From Gammaproteobacteria bacterium (GTDB taxonomy: Bacteria > Pseudomonadota > Gammaproteobacteria > Chromatiales > Chromatiaceae): 33,576 bases of DNA. The stretch lies in contig RFHJ01000132.1 of the NCBI GenBank assembly GCA_003696905.1, positions 1 through 33,576 of the forward strand, written 5' to 3'. Numbering within the stretch: the stretch's first letter is position 1; the number at the start of each line of letters is the position of its first letter. Position numbers and translations under genes: made by a program. Under the pieces are notes generated by a model. It was not told the DNA's origin. It saw nothing but the letters and a program-made list of their open reading frames with translations, and made no database searches. Positions 8,257 through 15,147 of this stretch are shown in pieces.

Positions 8257-9459
8257 ATGAACATCCGCTCTCTCGCTGCGAGCCTCCTTCTCTGTCTCTC
8301 TGCCCAGGGCGCCCTGGGCCAACAAACGCCTGCGCCGAGCTACCGCATCGTCCCGGTGGAACGACAGGCCGCCGACCTGACGGTGACCCTGGCGGCCACC
8401 GTCACGCCCTTCAAGACGGTCCAGCTGACCGCGCAGATGCCCGGCCGGGTAAAACAGATCACGGGCCGCGAGGGCGACCATTTCGAGCAGGGGGCAGTAC
8501 TGGTCACCCTCGACGACTCTGCCCTGCTGGCCCGTCGTGAGGCCGCCCTGGCGGCGCGGGAGTCGGCCCTGGTGGCGATCCAGAACGCCCAGGCCCAGTA
8601 CCAGCGCGAGATCTATTCGCCCCGCTCCGATGCGGTCCGCAGCGCGCCTGGCGGCTTCGGTTTTCCCGGCATGATGGATCAGATGTTCGGCGTGCCCATG
8701 CAGGACGCCCTGGGCCTGCGTGATCACGATGCCGAGCGCTACACCGATATCGTGGACGTGCAGACCCGCCTGGCCCAGGCGCAGAACAGCCTGCGCCAGG
8801 CGGAGGCCAATATCCGCGAGATCGATGCACGCCTGCGGGACACCCTGAGCGTGGCGCCCTTCACGGGGGTCATCGACAAGGTCTACGTGGAAGAAGGCGA
8901 CACCGTGCAGCCGGGCCAGCCGCTGGTGGACTTCAGCCAGGAGGGCCGGTTCAAGGTGGAAGCCGACCTGCCGGTGCACCTGGTGCGCCATCTCCGACCC
9001 GGGCAGACCCTGCCGGTCAAACTGGACAACAAGGGGGCGGCCATCCCCGCCCAGGTCTATCGGATCCATCCCACCGCCGACCAGCGCCGCCACACCATCC
9101 ATGTCGAGCTCACCCTGCCGGAAGGGGTGGCCGCCACCGCCGGGCAGTATGCCGAGATCGAAGTGGCAGACCGCACCGCCAGCGCCACGCCACAGCTGAG
9201 CATCCCGGCATCGGCGGTGATCCGCAAGAGCGGCATGCCCCTGGTGTTCAGTGTCGACCCGCAGGGCATCGTCCGGCTGCGGGTGGTTCGCCTCGGCGAC
9301 GACCTGGGCAACGGCCGTGTGGCCGTGCTCTCCGGCGTGCGCGAGGGCGACCGCATCATCGACGCGCCGCCGCCCGGTCTGAAGGCGGGACAGTCGATCT
9401 CCGAGCCCCGGCCGGATGCCGGCGCCCCGGAAATCGCCACCCCGTCTCAGGAGGGTTGA
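8257..9459 (+). CDS. RND efflux periplasmic adaptor (membrane fusion protein, HlyD/AcrA type)
   Basis: Periplasmic adaptor of 400 aa expected to link the inner-membrane pump encoded next to an outer-membrane channel. A Sec-type signal peptide covers about residues 1-21; the Cys at position 13 does not sit in a good lipobox. The biotinyl-lipoyl half-motifs are at about 55-88 (MPGRVKQITGREGDHFEQG) and 200-222 (APFTGVIDKVYVEEGDTVQPG), with alpha-helical hairpin arms between them, followed by beta-barrel and membrane-proximal domains. An unusual Gly/Phe/Met-rich loop (GFGFPGMMDQMFGVPM) lies between the arms. ATG at 8257 has GGGGTGA 8 nt upstream; the track's earlier start has no such site. It sits 4 nt before the pump gene. 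Confidence 0.93.
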   Translation: MNIRSLAASLLLCLSAQGALGQQTPAPSYRIVPVERQAADLTVTLAATVTPFKTVQLTAQMPGRVKQITGREGDHFEQGAVLVTLDDSALLARREAALAARESALVAIQNAQAQYQREIYSPRSDAVRSAPGGFGFPGMMDQMFGVPMQDALGLRDHDAERYTDIVDVQTRLAQAQNSLRQAEANIREIDARLRDTLSVAPFTGVIDKVYVEEGDTVQPGQPLVDFSQEGRFKVEADLPVHLVRHLRPGQTLPVKLDNKGAAIPAQVYRIHPTADQRRHTIHVELTLPEGVAATAGQYAEIEVADRTASATPQLSIPASAVIRKSGMPLVFSVDPQGIVRLRVVRLGDDLGNGRVAVLSGVREGDRIIDAPPPGLKAGQSISEPRPDAGAPEIATPSQEG

Positions 9460-9463
9460 TGCC

Positions 9464-12400
9464 GTGGCAGAACAGCGTCCCCCCGAGAATAACGGCAACA
9501 AACTGGGACTGGCAGGCGCCACCGCCAAGGCCTTTATCCACTCACCGCTCTCTCCCCTGCTGTTCCTGGCCATGCTGGGCATGGGGATCATCGGCCTGAT
9601 CGCCACCCCGCGTCAGGAGGATCCGCAGATATCGGTTCCCCTGATCGACATCTTCCTCTCCTACCCCGGCGCCTCGGCGGAGCAGGTGGCCGCCAAGGCG
9701 GTAGAACCCTTGGAGCGGATCATGTCCGAGATACCGGGGGTGAAGCACGTCTATTCGGCGAGCATGCGCGAACAGGGCATCGTCACGGTGCGCTTTCGGG
9801 TGGGCGAGCAGACCGGCCCCTCCGTGGTGAAGGTGCACGACAAGCTCGCCTCCAACCTCGACAAGATTCCCCCCGGCATCCAGGGGCCGCCGCTGGTCAA
9901 GGTGAAAGGAATCGACGACGTGCCCATCGTGACCCTGACCCTTTGGAGCAAGGATCTGGAGGGCACCACCCTGAGAAAGCTGGCCAGCAACCTGCTGCAG
10001 CAGCTCAAGCAGATACCCGATACCGGCGAGGGGTTCATCGTCGGCGGTCAGCAGGAACAGATCCGGATCCAGGTACGCCCGGAGCAGTTGTCGAGCCACG
10101 GCGTGACCGCTGGCGAGATCGTGGCGCGTATCCGCCGTGCCAACCTGGAACGCCGGGTCGGACGAGGCGAACAGGACAACCTGGACTTCCGCATCTATGC
10201 CGGTGCCTTTCTCCGCACCCCCCAGGATGTGCAAAACCTGGTGCTACGGGTGCAAGACGGCGTACCCGTCTATGTGCGTGACGTCGCCGATGTGAGTTGG
10301 GCCGCCGAAGAGGCCCACAGCTACGTGAACTACTACACCGGCCCAGCCGCCGAGGCGGCGGGCGTCGCCGACCAGTCCGCCGATGGCGAGGGCGCAGTCA
10401 CGGTGGCGATCGCCAAGAAAAAGGGCAGTAATGGCGTGACGGTGGCGAATGCCATCCTCGACCGGGTCGAGGTGCTCAAGGGCAACCTGATCCCGGAGCA
10501 GGTGCAGGTGGCGGTCACCCGCAACTATGGCAAGACCGCCGCCGACAAGGTCAACGCCCTGCTGCTGAAGCTGGTCATCGCCACCGGCATCGTCACCCTC
10601 CTGGTGTGGTGGACCCTCGGCTTCAAGCCGGCGCTGGTGGTCACCATCGTCATCCCGGTGGTGATCCTGATGACCGTGTTCGCCGCCCTGGTGATGGGCT
10701 TCACCATCGACCGGGTGTCGCTGTTCGCGCTCATCTTCTCCATCGGCATTCTGGTGGACGATGCCATCGTGGTGGTGGAGAACATCTATCGCCGCTGGCT
10801 GCTCAAGGGAGAACCCTCCACCGAGGTGGCCATCGACGCGGTGCGCGAGGTGGGCAATCCCACCATCATCGCCACCTTCACCGTGGTCGCCGCGCTGATG
10901 CCCATGGCCTTCGTGCGCGGCCTGATGGGTCCCTACATGGCGCCCATCCCGGTGCTCGGCTCGGTGGCCATGATCATCTCGCTGTTCGCCGCCTTCGCCT
11001 TCACCTCCTACCTGGTGATGCGGATCCGTCCCTCCATGGCGCGGCTGGAACGCGCCGAGGCCAAAGAACACGCGGCCAACGAGCGCCTGGAGCGCCTGTT
11101 CCGCGCCATCCTGCCCCCGCTGCTCGACCACAAGGTGCTGGGCTACGGCTTTCTGGCGGTGCTGGTCGCCGCCTTCTTCGGCGTCTGCGCCATGTTCTAC
11201 ACCACTGCCGTCACGGTGAAGATGCTGCCCTACGACAACAAGCCCGAGTTCGCGGTGGTGATCGACCTGCCGGAGGGAACCGCCCTGCCGGTGACCTCCA
11301 ATGTCGCCCGCGAGATGGCCGAGGCCCTGCGCGACATCGACGAGGTCACCGCATTGCAGACCTATGCCGGCACCGCCCGCCCCTTCGACTTCAACGGCAT
11401 GGTGCGGCACTACTATCTGCGCCAGGCGCCCTGGCAGGGCGAGATCCAGGTGCAGCTGGTGGACAAGCACCAGCGCGAGGCCTCCAGTCACGAACTGGCA
11501 GAGCAGGCCCGCGCCCTGTTGAAACCTATTGCCGACCGCCATGGGGCGAAGATCACGGTGGCGGAGATGCCACCCGGCCCGCCGGTACTCCAGTCGGTGG
11601 TGGCGGAGATCTATGGCCCCGACGCCAAGACCCGGCGCGAGGTGGCGCGGAAGATGACCGAGATCTTCGAGCAGACGGAGGGGCTGGCCGATGTCGACAA
11701 CTATCTCACCGAACCCCACGAGTCCTGGCGCTTCGTGATCAACGCCCAGAAGGCGTCAACCAAGGGCGTCACCACCGCCAACATCGTGGAGAACCTCTCC
11801 ATGGTGATGGGCGAATACAAGATCACCGACCGGCGCACCGACGACTCGCTGGAACCCACCTGGATCGTGATCCAGGCACCGCTCTCGCTGCGCGCCAATC
11901 CCGAATCCATGGGTGACCTGCCGATCGCTGCCCCGGGCGGAGTGACCATCCCCCTGGCCGAACTCGGCCACTGGGAGAAGCTGCCCGAAGACCCGATCAT
12001 CTACCACAAGGATCTGCGCCCGCTGGAGTACGTGGTGGGCGATGCCGTGGGACGCCTCGGTGCTCCCATCTATCCGATGTTCAAGATCGAGGATGCGCTG
12101 CAGGACTATGTCACACCGGATGGCCAGACCCTCTCCGGCACCATGACCGGGCCGCCCCCGGCGAACGGCCTGTCGGGTTTCGAGTGGGGTGGCGAATGGA
12201 CCGTGACCTACGAGACCTTCCGCGACATGGGGGCCGCCTTCGCGGTGGCCCTGGTACTGATCTACATGCTGGTGGTGGGCATGTTCGGCAACTTCGTGCT
12301 GCCGGCCATCATCATGGCACCGATCCCGCTCACCCTGCTGGGCATCATTCCGGGCCACTGGCTGGTGACCCAGCTGACCGGCACCAATGCCTATTTCACC

Positions 12401-12760
12401 GCCACCTCGATGATTGGCTTCATCGCCCTGGCCGGCATCATCGTGCGCAATTCCATCCTCCTGGTGGACTTCGCGGTGGAGGCGATCCGCTGTGGGCAGG
12501 AGACACGGGAGGCGGTACTGCTGGCCTGTAAGGCCCGGACGCGGCCGATCATGATTACCGCCCTCGCCCTGATCGGCGGTGCCAGCGTGATCCTGCACGA
12601 CCCGATCTTCCAGGGGATGGCGATCTCGCTGATGTTCGGCGTCTTCGTCTCGACGCTCCTCACCCTGCTGGTCATTCCGCTGGGATGCGTCAGCGCGGCG
12701 AAGAGCATGTGCGAGGTCGCCAGGGCACGGGATGCCGCCGGCGCACCCCATGCGATTTGA
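9464..12760 (+). CDS. RND family efflux pump, inner-membrane transporter
   Basis: Proton-driven resistance-nodulation-division permease of 1,098 aa (AcrB is 1,049). TM1 begins at about residue 30 (PLLFLAMLGMGIIGLIA), followed by the first periplasmic porter domain, a TM2-TM6 bundle from about 370, a second porter domain and a C-terminal TM bundle. TM4 keeps the proton-relay pair in GILVDDAIVVVEN (D432, D433), as in multidrug (HAE) pumps rather than metal pumps. The substrate is unknown. GTG at 9464 is chosen because GGAGGG lies 8 nt upstream; the track's start at 9416 overlaps the adaptor gene. No TolC-like gene follows, so an outer-membrane partner must be encoded elsewhere. Confidence 0.94.
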   Translation: MAEQRPPENNGNKLGLAGATAKAFIHSPLSPLLFLAMLGMGIIGLIATPRQEDPQISVPLIDIFLSYPGASAEQVAAKAVEPLERIMSEIPGVKHVYSASMREQGIVTVRFRVGEQTGPSVVKVHDKLASNLDKIPPGIQGPPLVKVKGIDDVPIVTLTLWSKDLEGTTLRKLASNLLQQLKQIPDTGEGFIVGGQQEQIRIQVRPEQLSSHGVTAGEIVARIRRANLERRVGRGEQDNLDFRIYAGAFLRTPQDVQNLVLRVQDGVPVYVRDVADVSWAAEEAHSYVNYYTGPAAEAAGVADQSADGEGAVTVAIAKKKGSNGVTVANAILDRVEVLKGNLIPEQVQVAVTRNYGKTAADKVNALLLKLVIATGIVTLLVWWTLGFKPALVVTIVIPVVILMTVFAALVMGFTIDRVSLFALIFSIGILVDDAIVVVENIYRRWLLKGEPSTEVAIDAVREVGNPTIIATFTVVAALMPMAFVRGLMGPYMAPIPVLGSVAMIISLFAAFAFTSYLVMRIRPSMARLERAEAKEHAANERLERLFRAILPPLLDHKVLGYGFLAVLVAAFFGVCAMFYTTAVTVKMLPYDNKPEFAVVIDLPEGTALPVTSNVAREMAEALRDIDEVTALQTYAGTARPFDFNGMVRHYYLRQAPWQGEIQVQLVDKHQREASSHELAEQARALLKPIADRHGAKITVAEMPPGPPVLQSVVAEIYGPDAKTRREVARKMTEIFEQTEGLADVDNYLTEPHESWRFVINAQKASTKGVTTANIVENLSMVMGEYKITDRRTDDSLEPTWIVIQAPLSLRANPESMGDLPIAAPGGVTIPLAELGHWEKLPEDPIIYHKDLRPLEYVVGDAVGRLGAPIYPMFKIEDALQDYVTPDGQTLSGTMTGPPPANGLSGFEWGGEWTVTYETFRDMGAAFAVALVLIYMLVVGMFGNFVLPAIIMAPIPLTLLGIIPGHWLVTQLTGTNAYFTATSMIGFIALAGIIVRNSILLVDFAVEAIRCGQETREAVLLACKARTRPIMITALALIGGASVILHDPIFQGMAISLMFGVFVSTLLTLLVIPLGCVSAAKSMCEVARARDAAGAPHAI

Positions 12761-12791
12761 TTCGGGGACGAGGTTTCTCACACCTGGGTTT

Positions 12792-12846
12792 GAGCGGCGC
12801 AGCCTGAAGGCCAGGGATGGCTTTATCTGGATTTCCTGAATGGAGC
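12792..12846 (+). repeat. Dispersed hairpin repeat, copy 2
   Basis: This copy shares GCGGCGCAGC, CCAGGGATGGCTTT, ATC-GG and TTCCT-AA-GGAG with the block at 53-115. Its left hairpin arm is shortened, so the stem is weaker. It lies 31 nt after the RND pump stop and before the convergent higA gene. The rest of 12,761-12,920 is a GC-rich spacer with short hairpins (CCGGC...GCCGG) and no T-run terminator. Confidence 0.6.
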
Positions 12847-12920
12847 GAAGCGCATCCGATTCCTTCCGGCATTACTTGCCGGATTCCGGCCTACGGCCTG
12901 CATCCGGGCCGTGGGGCTGT

Positions 12921-13211
12921 TCAAGCGGCGATGTTCTCGATCCTGTCCAGCTGGTCACGTACAGCGCGCCGAGCCTCCTCCAGATCATAATCCGCCTGCA
13001 ACCCCATCCAGAACTGTTCGGACGTGCCGAGGGCGCGCGCCAGCCGCAAGGCAGTATCGGCCGTGATGGCGCGCTTGCCATGGACTATTTCATTGATCCG
13101 GCGGGGAGGCACCGCCATGGCCCGCGCCAGACGGTTCTGGCTGATCCCCAGTGGCCTCAGAAATTCCTCCAGCAGCACTTCTCCAGGGTGAATGTTGGGT
13201 AGCTTCTTCAT
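12921..13211 (-). CDS. higA: HigA-family antitoxin
   Basis: Antitoxin of 96 aa with an XRE-type helix-turn-helix. The N-terminal signature NIHPGEVLLEEFLRPLGISQNRLARAM and the recognition-helix region PPRRINEIVHGKRAITADTALRLARAL are characteristic of HigA. It should bind and neutralise the HigB RNase and repress the operon. The start is set at ATG 13211, giving TAA-G-ATG with higB (1 nt gap). The 12 upstream residues in the ORF track lie inside higB and are not used. The toxin-before-antitoxin order is the usual higBA order. Confidence 0.93.
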   Translation of the reverse strand: MKKLPNIHPGEVLLEEFLRPLGISQNRLARAMAVPPRRINEIVHGKRAITADTALRLARALGTSEQFWMGLQADYDLEEARRAVRDQLDRIENIAA

Positions 13212-13212
13212 C

Positions 13213-13494
13213 TTAGTGGTAATCCACGATCTCGACCTCATCCACATGTCCTTCGCGCCAGACGAAACAAATCCGCCACTGATCGTTTATTCGGATACTG
13301 TATCGCCCCTTGCGTTCGCCCTTCAGCGCCTCCAGCCGATTCGCCGGCGGAATACGCAGATCGTCCAGTTCGACCGCATTGTTCAACATCCGGAGCTTTC
13401 GCCTGGCAACGGCCTGGATATCGGGCGGTAATCGACGTGACCGATCACCTTTCCATACCTTCTCGGTCTCCCTGTCCTTGAAGCCCAATATCAT
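13213..13494 (-). CDS. higB: HigB-family toxin (RelE/ParE superfamily mRNA interferase)
   Basis: Small basic protein of 93 aa. Family features are the middle segment RRLPPDIQAVARRKLRMLNNAVELDDLRIPPANRLEALKG followed by GRYSIRINDQWRICFVWREG and a C-terminal His in EIVDYH. HigB toxins cut mRNA on the ribosome, and conserved Arg/Lys/His residues are present here. The gene is full length, so the module is probably intact. It is flanked on both sides by intergenic repeats, consistent with a horizontally moving module. Confidence 0.93.
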   Translation of the reverse strand: MILGFKDRETEKVWKGDRSRRLPPDIQAVARRKLRMLNNAVELDDLRIPPANRLEALKGERKGRYSIRINDQWRICFVWREGHVDEVEIVDYH

Positions 13495-13523
13495 AGGCGA
13501 ACCATAACGTATCGCGTCAAATA

Positions 13524-13534
13524 ACGCCAGGCGT
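13524..13534. promoter_or_regulatory. Short palindrome upstream of higB, candidate HigA operator
   Basis: ACGCC-A-GGCGT is a perfect 5+1+5 palindrome about 30 nt upstream of the higB start, beside a TTGACG -35-like hexamer on the minus strand. HigA proteins bind palindromes in their own promoter. No matching -10 box was found, so the assignment is tentative. Confidence 0.3.
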
Positions 13535-13601
13535 CATGATCGTGTCCAGGAGTCCGTCATCTAAAGCCGGTGGCTTCGGGTTACGGCTGAAAGCCGGATC
13601 G

Positions 13602-13619
13602 ATTGGCCGTACGGCCAAT
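13602..13619. repeat. 18-bp perfect palindrome
   Basis: ATTGGCCGTACGGCCAAT is perfectly self-complementary. It directly precedes the paired GC-rich repeat units at 13,621-13,720. This belongs to the 434-nt gene-free stretch 13,495-13,928, which otherwise holds only repeats and no supported coding region. Confidence 0.65.
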
Positions 13620-13620
13620 T

Positions 13621-13720
13621 GTCCCCTCCCCACTTGTGGGGAGGGCTCGGGTGGGGAAGAAGCTTCCCTGTTGGCCGGCCTCCACCCCCATCCCAACCTT
13701 CCCCCTCAAGAGGGGGAAGG
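13621..13720. repeat. Pair of inverted REP-like units
   Basis: Two hairpins lie in opposite orientation: CCCTCCCCAC-TT-GTGGGGAGGG (13624-13645) and CCTTCCCCCTC-AA-GAGGGGGAAGG (13697-13720). Each is followed on its own strand by a similar GGG-TGGGG tail, so the second is an inverted copy of the first. The ~30 nt between them are unrelated. This is the layout of a bacterial interspersed palindromic element rather than a gene; ORFs called across it are not supported. Confidence 0.65.
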
Positions 13721-13802
13721 GGCAAAACCTCAGTCCGGCTAAAGCCCGGGGGGTTTATGGATCCCTGATTTGAGACTCTAAATTCGTAACTTGCTGAAAA
13801 GT

Positions 13803-13879
13803 GGAGCGAGCGTCTGCGTGAAAAATGTCGGTGGCAGGGAGGTATTCACGGCGTTTTTTTCGCGCAGACGACCCGCTCC
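13803..13879. repeat. Long imperfect inverted repeat
   Basis: Arms of about 23-24 nt (13803-13825 and 13856-13879) pair as GGAGCG..GCGTCTGCG.GAAAAA against TTTTTCGCGCAGACG..CGCTCC, with a ~30-nt loop. A T7 run (13854-13860) forms part of the right arm. It could be a mobile-element remnant or a structured RNA element. It lies 49 nt beyond the porin stop codon. Confidence 0.55.
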
Positions 13880-13928
13880 GCACACAGTTGGATGACTTTA
13901 CCCTGTGATCGGGTCATGCATTGACGGG

Positions 13929-15050
13929 TCAGAAGAGCACCAGGCGATAGTTGAGGAAGGCCCGGGAATTGCGCCCGTCTCTACCCATGTCACTATGGAC
14001 CAGGTCCAGCGTGAGCGACTCAGTGAAGGCGTAACCGGCGGTGAAGTCCCATTCATTGGCGACACCCCTGTCGAAGGTTACATGACGGACACCGAGGGTG
14101 AGGTCCTCGATGCCCCCATATTCGACGCCGGCCGCCAGCGCGCGGACACGGGGGATGCCGTCGATGGTGTTCTGCTCTGCGGAGGTGAAGAAGGGCCCGC
14201 CGCCGTAGCCGTTGGTCACGCTACCACTGCCGAAGACCTGATTGAAATCGCCCGATAGGGTGAAATCGCCAAGCTCCCAGGCCAGAGCGGCTCCCCAGGC
14301 CATCGCCTGCTGGTCGGCGGCGCGATCGCGCTGGTGGGTCCACTGCAGGGACATCTGCACCTTGTCGCGAAGCTCGGTCGTCGCCTCCAGATAGGCGATG
14401 TCGGTGCCACCCTGCTGGTAGTAATACCATCCCTGGGCCTCCACCCGATCGGAGGAAAAGAGGACTCCCACGAAGGTGGCACCATGATCGCCGTTGATGC
14501 TGGTGAAGTCTTCACGGCCCGGACTGTCGACCCCTGCCCAATGCCGCAGATGGCCGATCGACAAGTGCACCCGATCGACCGGATCCGCATCGAGACGCGC
14601 CGCCTCGAAGGTGTTGGGAATCATGCCGATGTCGTCGCTGTCGGCAAAGGGGGTTTCCAGTTCCTGCCGACCCACCTTGAGGGTGCCCAACGGCGTCACG
14701 GCCTCGACCCACAGCTGTCCCAGGATGGCGTAGCCCGAGCCGTTGGGGCCGCCCCTGGCATCGAGAAACAGGTCGTCATCGTCCAGATTGCCAATCGGCG
14801 TCGTGGCGTAGAAGGTTCCTCCGAGCCGCAATCCCCGCCATTCCGAGGTAACGCCGTCCAGGCGCACACCGACCGAGAGACTCTCGCTGTCGGCGCCACT
14901 CGAATCCTCGGTCTGGGTATAGCCGAGACGCAGCCCGGCGCTCAGCCCAGGCTCTGCCGCCAGCCCCGGAGCTGCCGCCAGACAAAGGGCGAGCAGACTG
15001 GTCGCTGCCAAGGATCTGTTGCTGGAGAACGGCTGTAGCATTCGATTCAT
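13929..15050 (-). CDS. OprD-like outer-membrane porin
   Basis: Predicted outer-membrane beta-barrel of 373 aa. A Sec signal peptide (ATSLLALCLAAAPGLAA) ends near residue 32. The mature part has alternating amphipathic strands, many Gly/Asp turns, and a C-terminal Phe in FLNYRLVLF suited to BAM-dependent insertion. The segment GTLKVGRQELETPFADSDDIGMIPNTFEA resembles the OprD/OprP-type porin signature. Substrate specificity cannot be assigned; relatives pass amino acids or organic acids. ATG at 15050 is preferred, with GAGAGG close upstream; ATG 15041 is an alternative. It is 97 nt downstream of the chemoreceptor gene on the same strand, so co-transcription is possible. Confidence 0.8.
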   Translation of the reverse strand: MNRMLQPFSSNRSLAATSLLALCLAAAPGLAAEPGLSAGLRLGYTQTEDSSGADSESLSVGVRLDGVTSEWRGLRLGGTFYATTPIGNLDDDDLFLDARGGPNGSGYAILGQLWVEAVTPLGTLKVGRQELETPFADSDDIGMIPNTFEAARLDADPVDRVHLSIGHLRHWAGVDSPGREDFTSINGDHGATFVGVLFSSDRVEAQGWYYYQQGGTDIAYLEATTELRDKVQMSLQWTHQRDRAADQQAMAWGAALAWELGDFTLSGDFNQVFGSGSVTNGYGGGPFFTSAEQNTIDGIPRVRALAAGVEYGGIEDLTLGVRHVTFDRGVANEWDFTAGYAFTESLTLDLVHSDMGRDGRNSRAFLNYRLVLF

Positions 15051-15147
15051 GACCTCTCGCTGCAGACAGGAGGAGCGATGCATCATGCCCTCTGTACCGG
15101 TCGCATCCACCTGTGGCCTCCTTGTCCTGGCCGCAGTGTAGAGCGCC

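Noticed and set aside
13621-13720. CRISPR-like array
   Set aside because: There are only two units, in opposite orientation, with no regular spacers and no cas genes; it fits a REP-type pair.
13536-13742. Short ORF of 68 aa downstream of the toxin-antitoxin module
   Set aside because: It runs through palindromes and the inverted REP-like pair, so the reading frame is produced by repeats.
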